Position numbers and translations under genes: made by a program. From Herbaspirillum sp. ST 5-3 (GTDB lineage Bacteria > Pseudomonadota > Gammaproteobacteria > Burkholderiales > Burkholderiaceae_D): DNA of 64,000 bases. Shown here piece by piece: positions 41,270 to 51,090 of the stretch. The stretch is taken from NCBI RefSeq assembly GCF_004804275.1, contig NZ_STGI01000008.1, forward strand, positions 124,001-188,000, in the 5' to 3' direction. Under the pieces are notes generated by a model that did not search any database, was not told the origin of the DNA, and saw only the letters and a list, made by a program, of their open reading frames with translations. Every line of letters starts with the position of its first letter. The stretch's first letter is position 1.

Positions 41270-42151
41270 ATGAGTGCAGTCATCAGGCAGGAAAGCCGCG
41301 GCATGTGGCTCGGCACCATCGGCGTCGCGATTTTCAGTCTCACCCTGCCGTTCACCCGGATGGCGGTGGCGGAACTGAATCCCGTGCTGGTGGCACTCGG
41401 CCGCGCGGTCGTGGCTGCAATCGGTTCGGGCTTGCTGCTCTGGTGGCTGGGTGCGCCGCGTCCGACGCGCAGCCAACTGCGTGCGCTTGCCGTCATCTCG
41501 CTGGGCGTGGTGGTCGGCTTCCCCGTGCTTTCGTCGATTGCGATGCGTTACGTGCCAGCTTCGCATGGCGCGATCGTGATTGGCGTCTTGCCTCTGGCAA
41601 CCGCCTTGTTCGGCGCATTGCGCTTCGGTGAGAGGCCATCCGTCGGATTCTGGATTGCAGCGATCGCGGGCAGCGTCCTCGTGATTGCCTTTGCATTGTG
41701 GCAAGGCGGGGGCACATTGCATGCCGCCGATTTCGCCCTGTTCGGCGCGGTGGTCGCGGCAGCGATGGGATATGCCGAAGGCGGCCGCCTGTCGCAAACC
41801 ATGGGCGGACAGCAGGTGATTTCCTGGGCATTGCTGCTTTCCATGCCGATTCTGTTGCCGGTCACGGTCTGGCTCGGCTGGCGCTACGGCATCGATGCAT
41901 CGCCGAAAGCCTGGCTAGGATTCGGTTATGTTTCCCTATTTTCGATGTTTATTGGGTTCTTCTTTTGGTATAAAGGTTTGGCGCTGGGCGGGATTGCGCG
42001 GGTCGGGCAGGTGCAATTGCTGCAACCTTTCCTGACGCTGATTGGCGCGGCACTCATTCTCGGCGAGAAGATGGATGCAAATACCGTCTTGTTCGCCATT
42101 GCCGTCGTTGCAGTCGTCGCCGTTGGACGCCGCATGACGATCAAGAGGTAA
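41270..42151 (+). CDS. EamA (DMT) family transporter
   Basis: The 293-residue protein has about ten hydrophobic helices in two homologous halves, the EamA/RhaT layout of the drug/metabolite transporter superfamily. Members export amino acids or related compounds. The glycine-rich GLALGGIARVGQVQLLQP segment is typical. It lies between the dehydratase and ridA genes. Direction and substrate are unknown, but an amino acid or its deaminated product would fit the neighbours. Confidence 0.9.
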   Translation: MSAVIRQESRGMWLGTIGVAIFSLTLPFTRMAVAELNPVLVALGRAVVAAIGSGLLLWWLGAPRPTRSQLRALAVISLGVVVGFPVLSSIAMRYVPASHGAIVIGVLPLATALFGALRFGERPSVGFWIAAIAGSVLVIAFALWQGGGTLHAADFALFGAVVAAAMGYAEGGRLSQTMGGQQVISWALLLSMPILLPVTVWLGWRYGIDASPKAWLGFGYVSLFSMFIGFFFWYKGLALGGIARVGQVQLLQPFLTLIGAALILGEKMDANTVLFAIAVVAVVAVGRRMTIKR

Positions 42152-42210
42152 AATCATCCTCTTTTTACGCCTGTAACCGGCGCCAGCCACATTTATTCCT
42201 GGAGTGCATC

Positions 42211-42669
42211 TTGTCAGTCTACGAAAAACTCAAAGCCCTCAACATCGATCTGCCGGCTGTCGCTTCACCTGCGGCTGCCTATGTGATGTATGTGCAAACC
42301 GGCAACACGGTATTCATTTCCGGTCATATCGCAAAGAAAGACGGCAAGCCCTGGGTCGGCCAGCTCGGCAAGAACATGGGCACAGACGAAGGCAAGCAGG
42401 CCGCGCGGGCTGTCGCCGTCGATCTGATCGCCACCTTGCAGGCAGCCTGCGGCGGCGACCTCAATCGCGTCAAGCGCATCGTCAAGGTCATGAGCCTGGT
42501 GAATTCGACGGCTGATTTCACCGAGCAGCATCTGGTCACCAACGGCGCGTCCGAGCTGTTCGGCGAAGTATTCGGCGAGCAGGGCAGGCATGCGCGTTCC
42601 GCCTTCGGCGTCGCGCAGATTCCGCTCGGCGCGTGCGTCGAAATCGAGCTGATCGCAGAAGTCGCCTGA
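42211..42669 (+). CDS. RidA family protein (enamine/imine deaminase)
   Basis: The 152-residue protein shows the RidA/YjgF pattern (VFISGHIAKKDGKPWVGQLG, LVNSTADFT, GASELFGEVFGEQGRHARSA) with the conserved Arg near residue 129. RidA proteins hydrolyse reactive 2-aminoacrylate-type enamines/imines released by PLP dehydratases, protecting other PLP enzymes. That fits its place after a dehydratase gene. It begins with a TTG codon; GGAG stands eight bases before and no nearer ATG is in frame. Confidence 0.92.
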   Translation: MSVYEKLKALNIDLPAVASPAAAYVMYVQTGNTVFISGHIAKKDGKPWVGQLGKNMGTDEGKQAARAVAVDLIATLQAACGGDLNRVKRIVKVMSLVNSTADFTEQHLVTNGASELFGEVFGEQGRHARSAFGVAQIPLGACVEIELIAEVA

Positions 42670-42711
42670 ACCGCAACAACCACATCGCCCCTTTATTGAC
42701 CGGCCCGCTCC

Positions 42712-43935
42712 ATGGAAACCTATCATCCGCCCTCAGTCGTCTCGCTCGACCACATCCTTCCCGAAGAACCCTTGCTGATGATGGGCGCCGGACCGGTGCC
42801 CATTCCGCACAAGGTCGCCTACGCCAATTCGATCGTCATCAATCATCTCGGCGAGACGATGAACAAGGTAATCGAGCAGGTGAAGGAAATGGGTCGTTAC
42901 GTTTTCCAGACCGCATCGACACATGTGCTCGGCGTCGCCGGCCCCGGCTCGGCGGCCATGGAAATGGCGATCTGCAATCTGGTCGCGCCGGGCAGCAAGG
43001 TGCTGGCTGTCTGCAACGGCTATTTCAGCCGCCGCATGGCCGAGATGGCAACACGCGTCGGCGCGGAAGTCACCGTCGTGACCGTGCCTGACAATGAAGC
43101 CGCCCAGCCGGACATCATCGAGCAACACCTGAAGCAGGGCGATTACCAGACACTCACGATCGTGCAGGGCGAGACCTCCAACACCGTCTTCAACCGCCAT
43201 CTGGAAGCCATTGCGCGCCTCGCCAACTCGTACGGCTGCATGGTGATCGTCGATGCGGTGTGCACCCTGAGCACCATGCCGCTCGAGATGGACCGCTGGA
43301 AGGTGGACGCCGTGATCACCGGCGGGCAGAAGGGCCTGTCATCGATCCCCGGCGTTTCCCTGCTCGCGTTTTCGGAAAATGCATGGAAGCGCATTGAGGC
43401 GCGCGAGAAGCCGATTACGCACTGGTGCCTCGATGCGCTGCTGGCCGACAAATTCTGGAATCAGAAGTCCTATCACTACACCGCGCCGGTATCCGGCATC
43501 CTCGCGCTGCACGAGGCGCTGCGCCTGGTTTGCGATGAAACGCTGACGCGCCGTTTCCGCCGTCACGAACTCTGTTCCAAGGCCCTGCAGCGCGGCATCG
43601 AAGCCATGGGCCTGAAACTGCTTGTGCCGGAACCCGTGCGCCTGAATTCAGTCGTCGGCATCACTATTCCCGACGGCGTGTCGGCGGACGCGGTCAGAAC
43701 CCATATGTCGCGCGTGCATCGCGTGGAAATTTCCGGCTCCTTCGGATTGAACATCGTGCGCATCGGACAAATGGGCGAACAGAGCCGCGCGCACAATCTG
43801 TTCAGGACGCTGCACGCGCTGGGATCGAGCATGCAATATGCGGGCGCGGTGCTCGACCTGCCGTCGGGCATTGCCGAACTCGAGAAAGGCCTTTCGGAAA
43901 AATTTTTCGTACGAGGCGCGGACGCACAAATCTAG
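42712..43935 (+). CDS. Class V aminotransferase (alanine-glyoxylate/PPAT-like)
   Basis: The 407-residue fold-type I enzyme has Asp181 in VIVDAVCTLS and the PLP Lys207 in GGQKGLSS. It belongs to class V aminotransferases resembling serine/alanine-glyoxylate and pyridoxamine-pyruvate aminotransferases. The amino donor and acceptor cannot be read from the sequence. It follows ridA by 42 bp on the same strand and is probably co-transcribed. Confidence 0.87.
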   Translation: METYHPPSVVSLDHILPEEPLLMMGAGPVPIPHKVAYANSIVINHLGETMNKVIEQVKEMGRYVFQTASTHVLGVAGPGSAAMEMAICNLVAPGSKVLAVCNGYFSRRMAEMATRVGAEVTVVTVPDNEAAQPDIIEQHLKQGDYQTLTIVQGETSNTVFNRHLEAIARLANSYGCMVIVDAVCTLSTMPLEMDRWKVDAVITGGQKGLSSIPGVSLLAFSENAWKRIEAREKPITHWCLDALLADKFWNQKSYHYTAPVSGILALHEALRLVCDETLTRRFRRHELCSKALQRGIEAMGLKLLVPEPVRLNSVVGITIPDGVSADAVRTHMSRVHRVEISGSFGLNIVRIGQMGEQSRAHNLFRTLHALGSSMQYAGAVLDLPSGIAELEKGLSEKFFVRGADAQI

Positions 43936-44101
43936 AACCCGTGATCGCGGGACGCCGTTACAATCCGGTATTTTTACGGCATGTATCCGATGCCGTTTTT
44001 CGGCAGGTCGCCACAAGCGAACCTGAAAACAAGGCCAATGTGATGTGTACCACCATTCGCAATGCACCGCACATGCCGCCATCAACAAAGTGAGACAAGC
44101 A

Positions 44102-45292
44102 ATGAAAATGGAAAATCCGACACCCATCCAGTGGCAATTCTCCGAGCGCGCACAACAACTGCAAAGCTCGGCCATCCGCGAAATCCTGAAGGTTACCGTG
44201 CGGCCGGAAATCATCTCCTTCGCGGGTGGATTGCCGTCCCCGGCGACTTTTCCGGTAGAGCGCATGCGCGCGGCATTCGACACGGTATTGTCGAAAGAGG
44301 GCAAGGTCGCACTGCAGTACGGCCCGACCGACGGCTATGCTCCATTGCGTGAATGGATTGCCAATTCACTGTCGGTGAATGGTGCAAAGATCGTCCCGGA
44401 ACAGGTGTTGATGGTGTCGGGTTCGCAGCAAGGCCTCGATCTGCTGGCCAAGGTGCTGGTCGATGAGGGCAGCAAGCTGCTGGTCGAGACGCCGAGCTAT
44501 CTGGGCGCGCTGCAGGCATTCTCCTTGTATCGTCCTCAATTTGTCTCGGTGGCGACTGATGATCACGGGCTCTTGCCGGACCAGGTGGCGAGCGTCGGGC
44601 AGGGCGCGCGCCTGTTGTATGCATTGCCGAATTTCCAGAACCCGACCGGCCGCACGCTCTCGGTCGATCGCCGACTTGCGCTCGTCGAAACCTGCGCGCG
44701 GCTCGGCCTGCCCTTGATCGAGGACGATCCCTACGGCGCGCTCTGCTATCGCGGCGAACCGCTGCCGAAGATGCTGACGATGAATCCCGATGGCGTGATC
44801 TACATGGGCTCCTTCTCCAAGGTGCTGACCCCCGGCATCCGCCTCGGCTATGTGGTGGCGCCGGTGCCCTTGATCCGCAAGCTGGAGCAGGCCAAGCAGG
44901 CGGCCGACCTGCACACTGCACAGTTGACGCAGATGGTGGTGCACGAAGTCGTGAAGGATGGTTTCCTCACCGACCACATTCCCACGATACGCAAGTTGTA
45001 TTCGGATCAGTGCGACGCCATGCTGGCTGCGCTGACGGAGTTCTTCCCCTCGTCGGTGACATGGACCAAGCCGGAAGGCGGCATGTTCATCTGGGTCACG
45101 CTGCCCAAGCACATCGACAGCATGAAACTGCTGGATGAAGCGATTGCAGAGCATGTCGCGTTCGTTCCCGGTGCACCCTTCTACGCCAACGCGCCGCAGG
45201 CCAACACGCTGCGACTGAGCTTCGTCACCCCGCCTGAAAAAATTCGCGAAGGCGTGGCACGGCTTGGCAAATTGATTGCCGCGAAAATGTAA
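44102..45292 (+). CDS. Class I/II aminotransferase (LysN/2-aminoadipate-like)
   Basis: The 396-residue PLP enzyme has PNFQNPTGRTLS (about 181-192), EDDPYGALCYRGE and the PLP Lys in GSFSKVLTPGIRLGY. This matches 2-aminoadipate/MocR-type class I aminotransferases. The ATG at 44102 is chosen over an upstream in-frame Met at 44045; the next in-frame ATG, at 44108, is also possible. It ends the MocR-divergent group. A hairpin without a clear T-run (45329-45355) follows. Substrate unknown. Confidence 0.85.
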   Translation: MKMENPTPIQWQFSERAQQLQSSAIREILKVTVRPEIISFAGGLPSPATFPVERMRAAFDTVLSKEGKVALQYGPTDGYAPLREWIANSLSVNGAKIVPEQVLMVSGSQQGLDLLAKVLVDEGSKLLVETPSYLGALQAFSLYRPQFVSVATDDHGLLPDQVASVGQGARLLYALPNFQNPTGRTLSVDRRLALVETCARLGLPLIEDDPYGALCYRGEPLPKMLTMNPDGVIYMGSFSKVLTPGIRLGYVVAPVPLIRKLEQAKQAADLHTAQLTQMVVHEVVKDGFLTDHIPTIRKLYSDQCDAMLAALTEFFPSSVTWTKPEGGMFIWVTLPKHIDSMKLLDEAIAEHVAFVPGAPFYANAPQANTLRLSFVTPPEKIREGVARLGKLIAAKM

Positions 45293-45610
45293 ATTCGCGA
45301 TCGATCGTCGCTACCGTTCGTTGAATCTCGCCGCAGTGAAGTAATTGCTGCGGCGTTCGCTGCACCTTCCTCGTTGACTTCCTTCTTTCCGTACAACTTT
45401 GTTTAGGCGGGAATACAACACCGGCTATTCTCGGCCGAGCCCCGGCCCTGCTTCAATTGCGGCTCTTTCTTCCCTTGTAGTAACATTCAAGTGACTTGCT
45501 TCCCGCACAAGTGCGCAACTGTGCACCGAGTTGCTTTGCGACTGTGAGTTGTGCATCCTTCCCGTCTCTCGACGGGGTACGTCGCAAGCCGTCAAGAAAC
45601 AAGTCCGAAT
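45293..45610. other. 318-bp intergenic region with a hairpin
   Basis: CGCCGCAG (45329-45336) and CTGCGGCG (45348-45355) make a perfect 8-bp stem after the aminotransferase gene. No T-run follows, so a rho-independent terminator is uncertain. The remainder up to the protease start has no recognised gene. A TTGACT at 45373 lacks a good -10. Confidence 0.4.
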
Positions 45611-47944
45611 ATGAATATCTCAGGCACAAACTCAAGTGAAACGCTTGTCGGAACCGCAAGCGACGACCAGCTTTTCGGCTACGACGGGAATGACTCGCTA
45701 TATGGAATAAACGGCAACGATACGCTGAACGGCGGTGGCGGAAACGATGTCTTGTATGGCAGTTTTGGTAACGACTATCTGTACGACGACTCTGGTATCA
45801 ACACATTGTATGGCGATGCAGGTGATGACAGGCTTGTGCTTGCCGGCACTGCGAGCGGCGCACTCAACGGTGGTGACGGAAACGACGAGCTCTACGGAGC
45901 GGGCGGCGATGACCTGCTGCAAGGAGGAAGTGGCGACGACTACCTGCAGGCAGGGGCCGGCAACGATACACTTGATGGCGGAACCGGCAACGATCTGCTC
46001 GCCGGTGGCTCCGGGAATGACACTTACCTCATTCGTGACCTGCACGCAGGTATTTACGACAGCGCGGGCACGGACAGTGGCGTTGTCTATGTGGATTTCT
46101 ACAAGACCAATCCGGATGTAGAGAACTGGTCATGGGCATCGGGTGTGCAGCGTCTGCCATACTGGATCGACGCTTTGCTGCCTGGAGATGCTCCATGGTT
46201 CCAGCCACTGCTGGAGGGCAGCAAGACAATTTACTACGCCTTTCCGACATCGGCACCATCACAATTTTCGGCGGAAGACAAGAATGGGTTCACGCCGTTC
46301 AACGAGCAGCAAAAGGCATTTGCTAAACAGGCGCTGGCTTACATATCGAGCGTAATCGATCTGCATTTTGTCGAAACGACCGATGCGAGCGCGTTGAATA
46401 CCATCGTTTTTGCAAATAACATCCAGAGCACTTCGGTCGGTTACGCGTACTATCCTTACGATGATTCGGCAGGCAGCGACGTCCTGCTGGATAACACGAC
46501 GCCAGGGAATCTGGCGCCACAGGACGGTCAGTACTCCGCTTTAACCTTGATTCACGAGATTGGGCATGCCCTCGGCCTCAAGCACACCTTCTCCCATGTT
46601 TCGGCAGATGGTTCGTACGGTGAAGGTCCGTTTCTACCATCAGCGGAGGAAAGCACGCAGTGGTCTGTGATGAGCTATACCGATCGACCACAGGAATATC
46701 ACCTGCATTATTCTTCCTTCGATATCGCCGCGCTTCAGTATCTGTACGGTCCGAGCACTGCCATTACAACAAACAATGTATTCACCCTGCGGACCGCCAG
46801 CGCCAATTTCTTTTGGGACGGCGGCGGCAGCGATACCATTGACGGTACGGCCATTGCTCAGCCCATTACGTTGTACCTTGAACCAGGCTATTGGGGCTAT
46901 ATCGGTTCGAAGGCCTCATTGATTTCATCCGCTGGCCAGATCACAGTGAATTTTGGTACTGTGATCGAAGATGCAAAGGGTGGAAGTGGAAACGACATCA
47001 TCATCGGAAATTCGATTGGTAACCATCTCTGGGGTTCAGGTGGAAATGACAGTATTACAGGCGCAAGTGGTGATGATGTCATTGACGGTGGGACTGGTGC
47101 CGACGCCGCAGTTTACAACGGACTGCGAAGCAATTTCACTGTGGTCAGAACTGCTGCCGGATATGAAGTTATTGACCGGGCAGGCACCGAAGGAAGCGAT
47201 TCCTTGCTTGGTGTCGAAACGGTTCAGTTTTCCAACATGTCTCTCGTCTTGGCAAGCGATTCCAGCGTCGGTCAGACTTTCACCGGATCTTTGTTGAACG
47301 ACACAATTTTTGGCAGTGCGGGAGATGACAGCATATCGGGAAATTCGGGCAATGACCGTCTGATTGGACAAGGCGGAAATGACATCATGGATGGGGGGAG
47401 TGGCGTAGACTCCGCCACCTTCTCTGGCGCGCGAAGCAACTATGCGGTCAGCAAGAATGCTGGCGGGATCATAATTGGTGCCAATAGCGGCACACAGGAA
47501 ACGGCGACACTGAGCAATATCGAGCGGATTATTTTCAGTGACACTGCAATGGCGTTCGATATCGATGGCAATGCTGGGAAGGCATACCGGCTCTACCAAG
47601 CGGCGTTTGACCGCGCGCCGGATCTGCCTGGCATCGGTTTCTGGATGAATGCGTTGGACGTTGGCGCCACCTTGCAGGGCGTAGCGAACGATTTCTACAG
47701 CTCGGCGGAATTCAAATCCTTGTATGGGCCTTCACCAACAAACGCCGACTTGCTTACCCACTACTATCAGAACGTACTCCACCGCGCGCCCGATGCGGGC
47801 GGGTATGCATGGTGGCTGGACAAGCTGGACCACCAGGAGGCGACACCGATTCAAGTGCTTGTCGACTTCAGCGAGAGCGCTGAAAACGTCGCACAGGTGA
47901 TCGGCGTGATCCAGAACGGCATCGAATACACACCCTACGCCTGA
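45611..47944 (+). CDS. RTX metalloprotease (serralysin-like) with repeats on both sides and C-terminal DUF4214
   Basis: The 777-residue protein starts with GGxGxDxLx calcium-binding RTX repeats (about 15-135). The catalytic metalloprotease domain follows, with the zinc motif HEIGHALGLKH (His315, His319, His325) and a Met-turn WSVMSY (Met354). More RTX repeats (about 455-600) and a DUF4214-type C-terminus (AYRLYQAAFDRAP, NVLHRAPDAGG, from about 658) complete it. It has no N-terminal signal peptide, as for type I secretion substrates. No T1SS genes lie nearby. The ATG at 45611 lacks a clear SD; a GTG 60 bp upstream is in frame but less likely. Calcium-dependent secreted protease is the inference. 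Confidence 0.85.
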   Translation: MNISGTNSSETLVGTASDDQLFGYDGNDSLYGINGNDTLNGGGGNDVLYGSFGNDYLYDDSGINTLYGDAGDDRLVLAGTASGALNGGDGNDELYGAGGDDLLQGGSGDDYLQAGAGNDTLDGGTGNDLLAGGSGNDTYLIRDLHAGIYDSAGTDSGVVYVDFYKTNPDVENWSWASGVQRLPYWIDALLPGDAPWFQPLLEGSKTIYYAFPTSAPSQFSAEDKNGFTPFNEQQKAFAKQALAYISSVIDLHFVETTDASALNTIVFANNIQSTSVGYAYYPYDDSAGSDVLLDNTTPGNLAPQDGQYSALTLIHEIGHALGLKHTFSHVSADGSYGEGPFLPSAEESTQWSVMSYTDRPQEYHLHYSSFDIAALQYLYGPSTAITTNNVFTLRTASANFFWDGGGSDTIDGTAIAQPITLYLEPGYWGYIGSKASLISSAGQITVNFGTVIEDAKGGSGNDIIIGNSIGNHLWGSGGNDSITGASGDDVIDGGTGADAAVYNGLRSNFTVVRTAAGYEVIDRAGTEGSDSLLGVETVQFSNMSLVLASDSSVGQTFTGSLLNDTIFGSAGDDSISGNSGNDRLIGQGGNDIMDGGSGVDSATFSGARSNYAVSKNAGGIIIGANSGTQETATLSNIERIIFSDTAMAFDIDGNAGKAYRLYQAAFDRAPDLPGIGFWMNALDVGATLQGVANDFYSSAEFKSLYGPSPTNADLLTHYYQNVLHRAPDAGGYAWWLDKLDHQEATPIQVLVDFSESAENVAQVIGVIQNGIEYTPYA

Positions 47945-47994
47945 ACGGCAATACCGGCGACGCGCCGTTCAGCGCATCGCCGAGGCGTACTCCC

Positions 47995-50307
47995 TTATTT
48001 CACCGCCGCCAGCGCAGCCGGCTTGATCTTCGACTCCAGCGCCTTGCCCTTGCGGGCGCGCTTGCCGATATGATTTCCGAGCGATGAAGCGGACAGTGTG
48101 ACTTCCTGTGCCTTGCCGCCACGGCCGATGCCGGACACGATCACGCCTTTCTGGCTGATCGCTTGTGCGGCGAGCAGCTTTTCATTTTTCTCCAGTTCCA
48201 TCAGGATCACGCCGCGTCCGCCGCCGGACAGGGTCTTGATTTCATCAAGGCCGAAGACCAGCAGGCGCCCCTTCTCGGACAGGCAGGCAATGGCGCTGGC
48301 ATCGGCGGCGACGATGCGCGGCGTCACCGGCTCATCGCCTTCATCCAGCGTCATGAATGCCTTGCCGGCCTTGACGCGGCTGACCATGTCGCCCGCCTTT
48401 GCAGTAAAGCCATAACCGGCAGTCGATGCGAGCATCAGCAGCGTATCCGACGGACCGGCGAAGTAATGCAGCAAACGCGTGCCGCTGGCCAGTTCGATCA
48501 GGCTCGTGAGCGGCACGCCATCGCCGCGCGCGCCCGGCAGGACAGAGACGGCGACAGAGTAGACGCGGCCGTTGGAACCGAACGCGAGCAGGTTATCCAC
48601 CGTGCGGCATTCGAAGGTGCTGTAAAGGCTGTCGCCAGCCTTGAAAGTGAACTGTGCGGGGTCGTGGCCATGGCCGGTGCGTGCGCGCACCCAGCCGTTC
48701 TTCGAGACGACGACGGTGACCGGTTCGTCCTGCACCTTCTGCTCGAACACGGCGCGCTCGGCTTCCTCGATCAGCGTGCGGCGTGCGTCGCCGAACTGCT
48801 TTGCATCCGCTTCGATTTCCTTGATGACGAGACGCTTCATGGAAGACGGATTGTCGAGGAGATCATGCAAGCCGGTCTTCTCGTTGCGCAATTCGGCCAG
48901 TTCCTGCTGGATCTTGATCGCTTCAAGGCGCGCCAACTGACGTAGCCGGATTTCGAGGATGTCTTCCGCCTGCCGGTCGGACAGGTTGAATGCCTTCATC
49001 AGCGCGGGCTTCGGCTCATCCGATTCGCGGATGATCTTGATGACCTTGTCGATGTTCAGCAGGACAGCTTCGCGACCTTCGAGGATATGAATGCGGTCGT
49101 CGACCTTCTGCAGGCGGAATTGCGTCCTGCGGGTCATCGTGGCAAAGCGGAACTCGATCCACTCGCGCAGGATATGGCCCAGTCCCTTTTGACGCGGCCG
49201 GCCGTCGCCGCCGATCATCACCAGGTTGATCGAGGTGCCGGTCTCCAGCGAGGTATGGGCCAGCAGAATGTTCATGAATTCGGTCTGGTCCTGGTTCTTC
49301 GACTTGGGTTCGAATACCAGGCGCACCGGCGCATCTTTGCCCGATTCATCGCGCACGGTGTCGAGCACCGACAGGATCATCTGCTTCATCGTCAGTTGAT
49401 CCGGCAGCAGCGACTTCTTGCCCAGCTTGACCTTCGGATTGGTCAACTCCTCGATTTCTTCCAGCACTTTTTGCGCAGAGGTGCCTGGCGGGAGTTCGGT
49501 GACCACCGCCTGCCACTGGCCGCGCGCAAGGTCTTCGATCTTCCAGCGAGCGCGCACCTTCAAGGTGCCTCGGCCATTCTCGTACATTTCCGCAATCGCG
49601 GAGGTCGGCGTAATGATTTGCCCGCCGCCGGGGAAATCAGGACCTGGAATGATTTCCATCAGCTCCGCATGCGTGATCTTCGGATTGCGGATCATCGCGA
49701 CCGCAGCCTTGGCGACTTCAGTCAGGTTATGCGACGGGATTTCCGTGGCAAGACCCACTGCAATGCCCGATGCGCCGTTCAGCAGCACGAAGGGCAGGCG
49801 CGCCGGCAGCAGCTTCGGCTCCTCGGTCGATCCGTCGTAGTTCGGCTGGAAATCCACGGTGCCCATGTCGATTTCATCGAGCAGCAAGCGGGAAATCGGC
49901 GTCAGGCGCGCTTCCGTATAACGCATTGCCGCCGCACCGTCGCCGTCGCGCGAGCCGAAATTGCCTTGGCCGTCGATCAACGGATAACGTAGCGAGAAAT
50001 CCTGTGCCATGCGCACCAGCGCGTCGTACACCGACTGGTCACCATGCGGATGCAATTTGCCCAGCACATCGCCGACCACTGCCGCGGACTTGCGCGGCTT
50101 GGCGGTCGAATTCAGGCCGAGCTCGTTCATCGCGTACAGGATGCGGCGCTGCACCGGTTTCTGGCCGTCGCATACATCGGGCAGGGCGCGGCCCTTGACC
50201 ACCGAGATCGCGTAGTCGAGATAGGCGCGCTCGGCAAAGGTGGCAAGAGTCAGCGCTTCGCCGTCTCCGGACGGCATGTCTTCAAACAGGTTGGCTTGTT
50301 CAGTCAT
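47995..50307 (-). CDS. parC: DNA topoisomerase IV subunit A
   Basis: The 770-residue protein has the type IIA topoisomerase A-subunit core, the catalytic Tyr130 in [10 protein letters not shown], and a beta-pinwheel C-terminal domain shorter than that of GyrA. With ParE it decatenates chromosomes. In the quinolone-determining region the sequence is [13 protein letters not shown]. Gln91 stands where E. coli ParC has Ser80, while Asp95 matches Glu84. It is the last gene of parE-slt-parC, 15 bp after the lytic transglycosylase gene. Confidence 0.96.
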   Translation of the reverse strand: MTEQANLFEDMPSGDGEALTLATFAERAYLDYAISVVKGRALPDVCDGQKPVQRRILYAMNELGLNSTAKPRKSAAVVGDVLGKLHPHGDQSVYDALVRMAQDFSLRYPLIDGQGNFGSRDGDGAAAMRYTEARLTPISRLLLDEIDMGTVDFQPNYDGSTEEPKLLPARLPFVLLNGASGIAVGLATEIPSHNLTEVAKAAVAMIRNPKITHAELMEIIPGPDFPGGGQIITPTSAIAEMYENGRGTLKVRARWKIEDLARGQWQAVVTELPPGTSAQKVLEEIEELTNPKVKLGKKSLLPDQLTMKQMILSVLDTVRDESGKDAPVRLVFEPKSKNQDQTEFMNILLAHTSLETGTSINLVMIGGDGRPRQKGLGHILREWIEFRFATMTRRTQFRLQKVDDRIHILEGREAVLLNIDKVIKIIRESDEPKPALMKAFNLSDRQAEDILEIRLRQLARLEAIKIQQELAELRNEKTGLHDLLDNPSSMKRLVIKEIEADAKQFGDARRTLIEEAERAVFEQKVQDEPVTVVVSKNGWVRARTGHGHDPAQFTFKAGDSLYSTFECRTVDNLLAFGSNGRVYSVAVSVLPGARGDGVPLTSLIELASGTRLLHYFAGPSDTLLMLASTAGYGFTAKAGDMVSRVKAGKAFMTLDEGDEPVTPRIVAADASAIACLSEKGRLLVFGLDEIKTLSGGGRGVILMELEKNEKLLAAQAISQKGVIVSGIGRGGKAQEVTLSASSLGNHIGKRARKGKALESKIKPAALAAVK

Positions 50308-50321
50308 TGCGGTTGTGCGAA

Positions 50322-51086
50322 TTATTCGAGTGTGGGCGCCGGCATGTTCCGGCGTCCGGGAATCGTCATGTGGATACGGCGGGTGGTCGTCGCATTGTCG
50401 GTGAGCGCGGCGATGGCAAGCGCCTGCGCCGCGGGCCGGTATAGCTGATAAAACTGTTTCACGATCTGCACGTAGCTGCGGGTTTCAGGGTACGGAGGAA
50501 TCGCATTGTTGTACTTCTGCACCGCGCCTTCGCCCGCGTTATACGATGCGATCACCAGTTCCGGCCGGGACGGAAACAGCTTGTGCAAGTCGCGCAGGTA
50601 GCGTGCGCCGAGACGGATGTTGGTCTTCGGATCGGTCAGTTTCTGCTCAAGCGTTTTCTTTTTGTCGCCCTGCAGGCCATAGCGTTCCGCCGTCGCGGGC
50701 AGGATCTGCATCAGGCCAACGGCGCCCTTCGCCGACACGGCGTGCGTGTCGAAGCCGGACTCGGCAGCCATTACCGCCTTCAGCAGCGCGGAATCGATTT
50801 CGAATTCCTGGGCCGCCGCATTGAGCAGCGTCTCGTACTTTTGCAGATTCGGATGCCGCGACAGATATCCAAACAGCGGTGTTTGTTGCGAAGGCACAGC
50901 GGATGGCGCAAGTTGCGAGGAATCGAAAGAAGCGTTGCCGCGCAGGAAGAGCCGATAGCGCTCATCGATCTTCTCGGTCGAAAAATGCCCCGTGCCATTC
51001 GCGTCGATATAGCCATAGATATCGGCGTGCGCGAATGCGGACGCGATACCCAGACATAGCGCGGCGATGGCCTTTTTCAGTCGCAT
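50322..51086 (-). CDS. Lytic transglycosylase (SLT domain) with N-terminal DUF4124-like segment
   Basis: The 254-residue protein has a signal peptide (about 1-22), a short DUF4124-like segment ([17 protein letters not shown]) and an SLT domain with the catalytic Glu109 in [13 protein letters not shown], followed by [17 protein letters not shown]. It should cleave peptidoglycan to 1,6-anhydro-muropeptides in the periplasm. It lies between parE (4-bp gap) and parC (14-bp gap), on the same strand. It is therefore co-transcribed with topoisomerase IV, though no functional link is evident. Confidence 0.93.
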   Translation of the reverse strand: MRLKKAIAALCLGIASAFAHADIYGYIDANGTGHFSTEKIDERYRLFLRGNASFDSSQLAPSAVPSQQTPLFGYLSRHPNLQKYETLLNAAAQEFEIDSALLKAVMAAESGFDTHAVSAKGAVGLMQILPATAERYGLQGDKKKTLEQKLTDPKTNIRLGARYLRDLHKLFPSRPELVIASYNAGEGAVQKYNNAIPPYPETRSYVQIVKQFYQLYRPAAQALAIAALTDNATTTRRIHMTIPGRRNMPAPTLE

Positions 51087-51090
51087 CGGA

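Noticed and set aside
45660..46020. Dense short repeats suggesting a CRISPR or minisatellite
   Set aside because: The repeats are in frame and code for GGxGxDxLx RTX calcium-binding nonapeptides of the protease; spacers and identical repeats are lacking.
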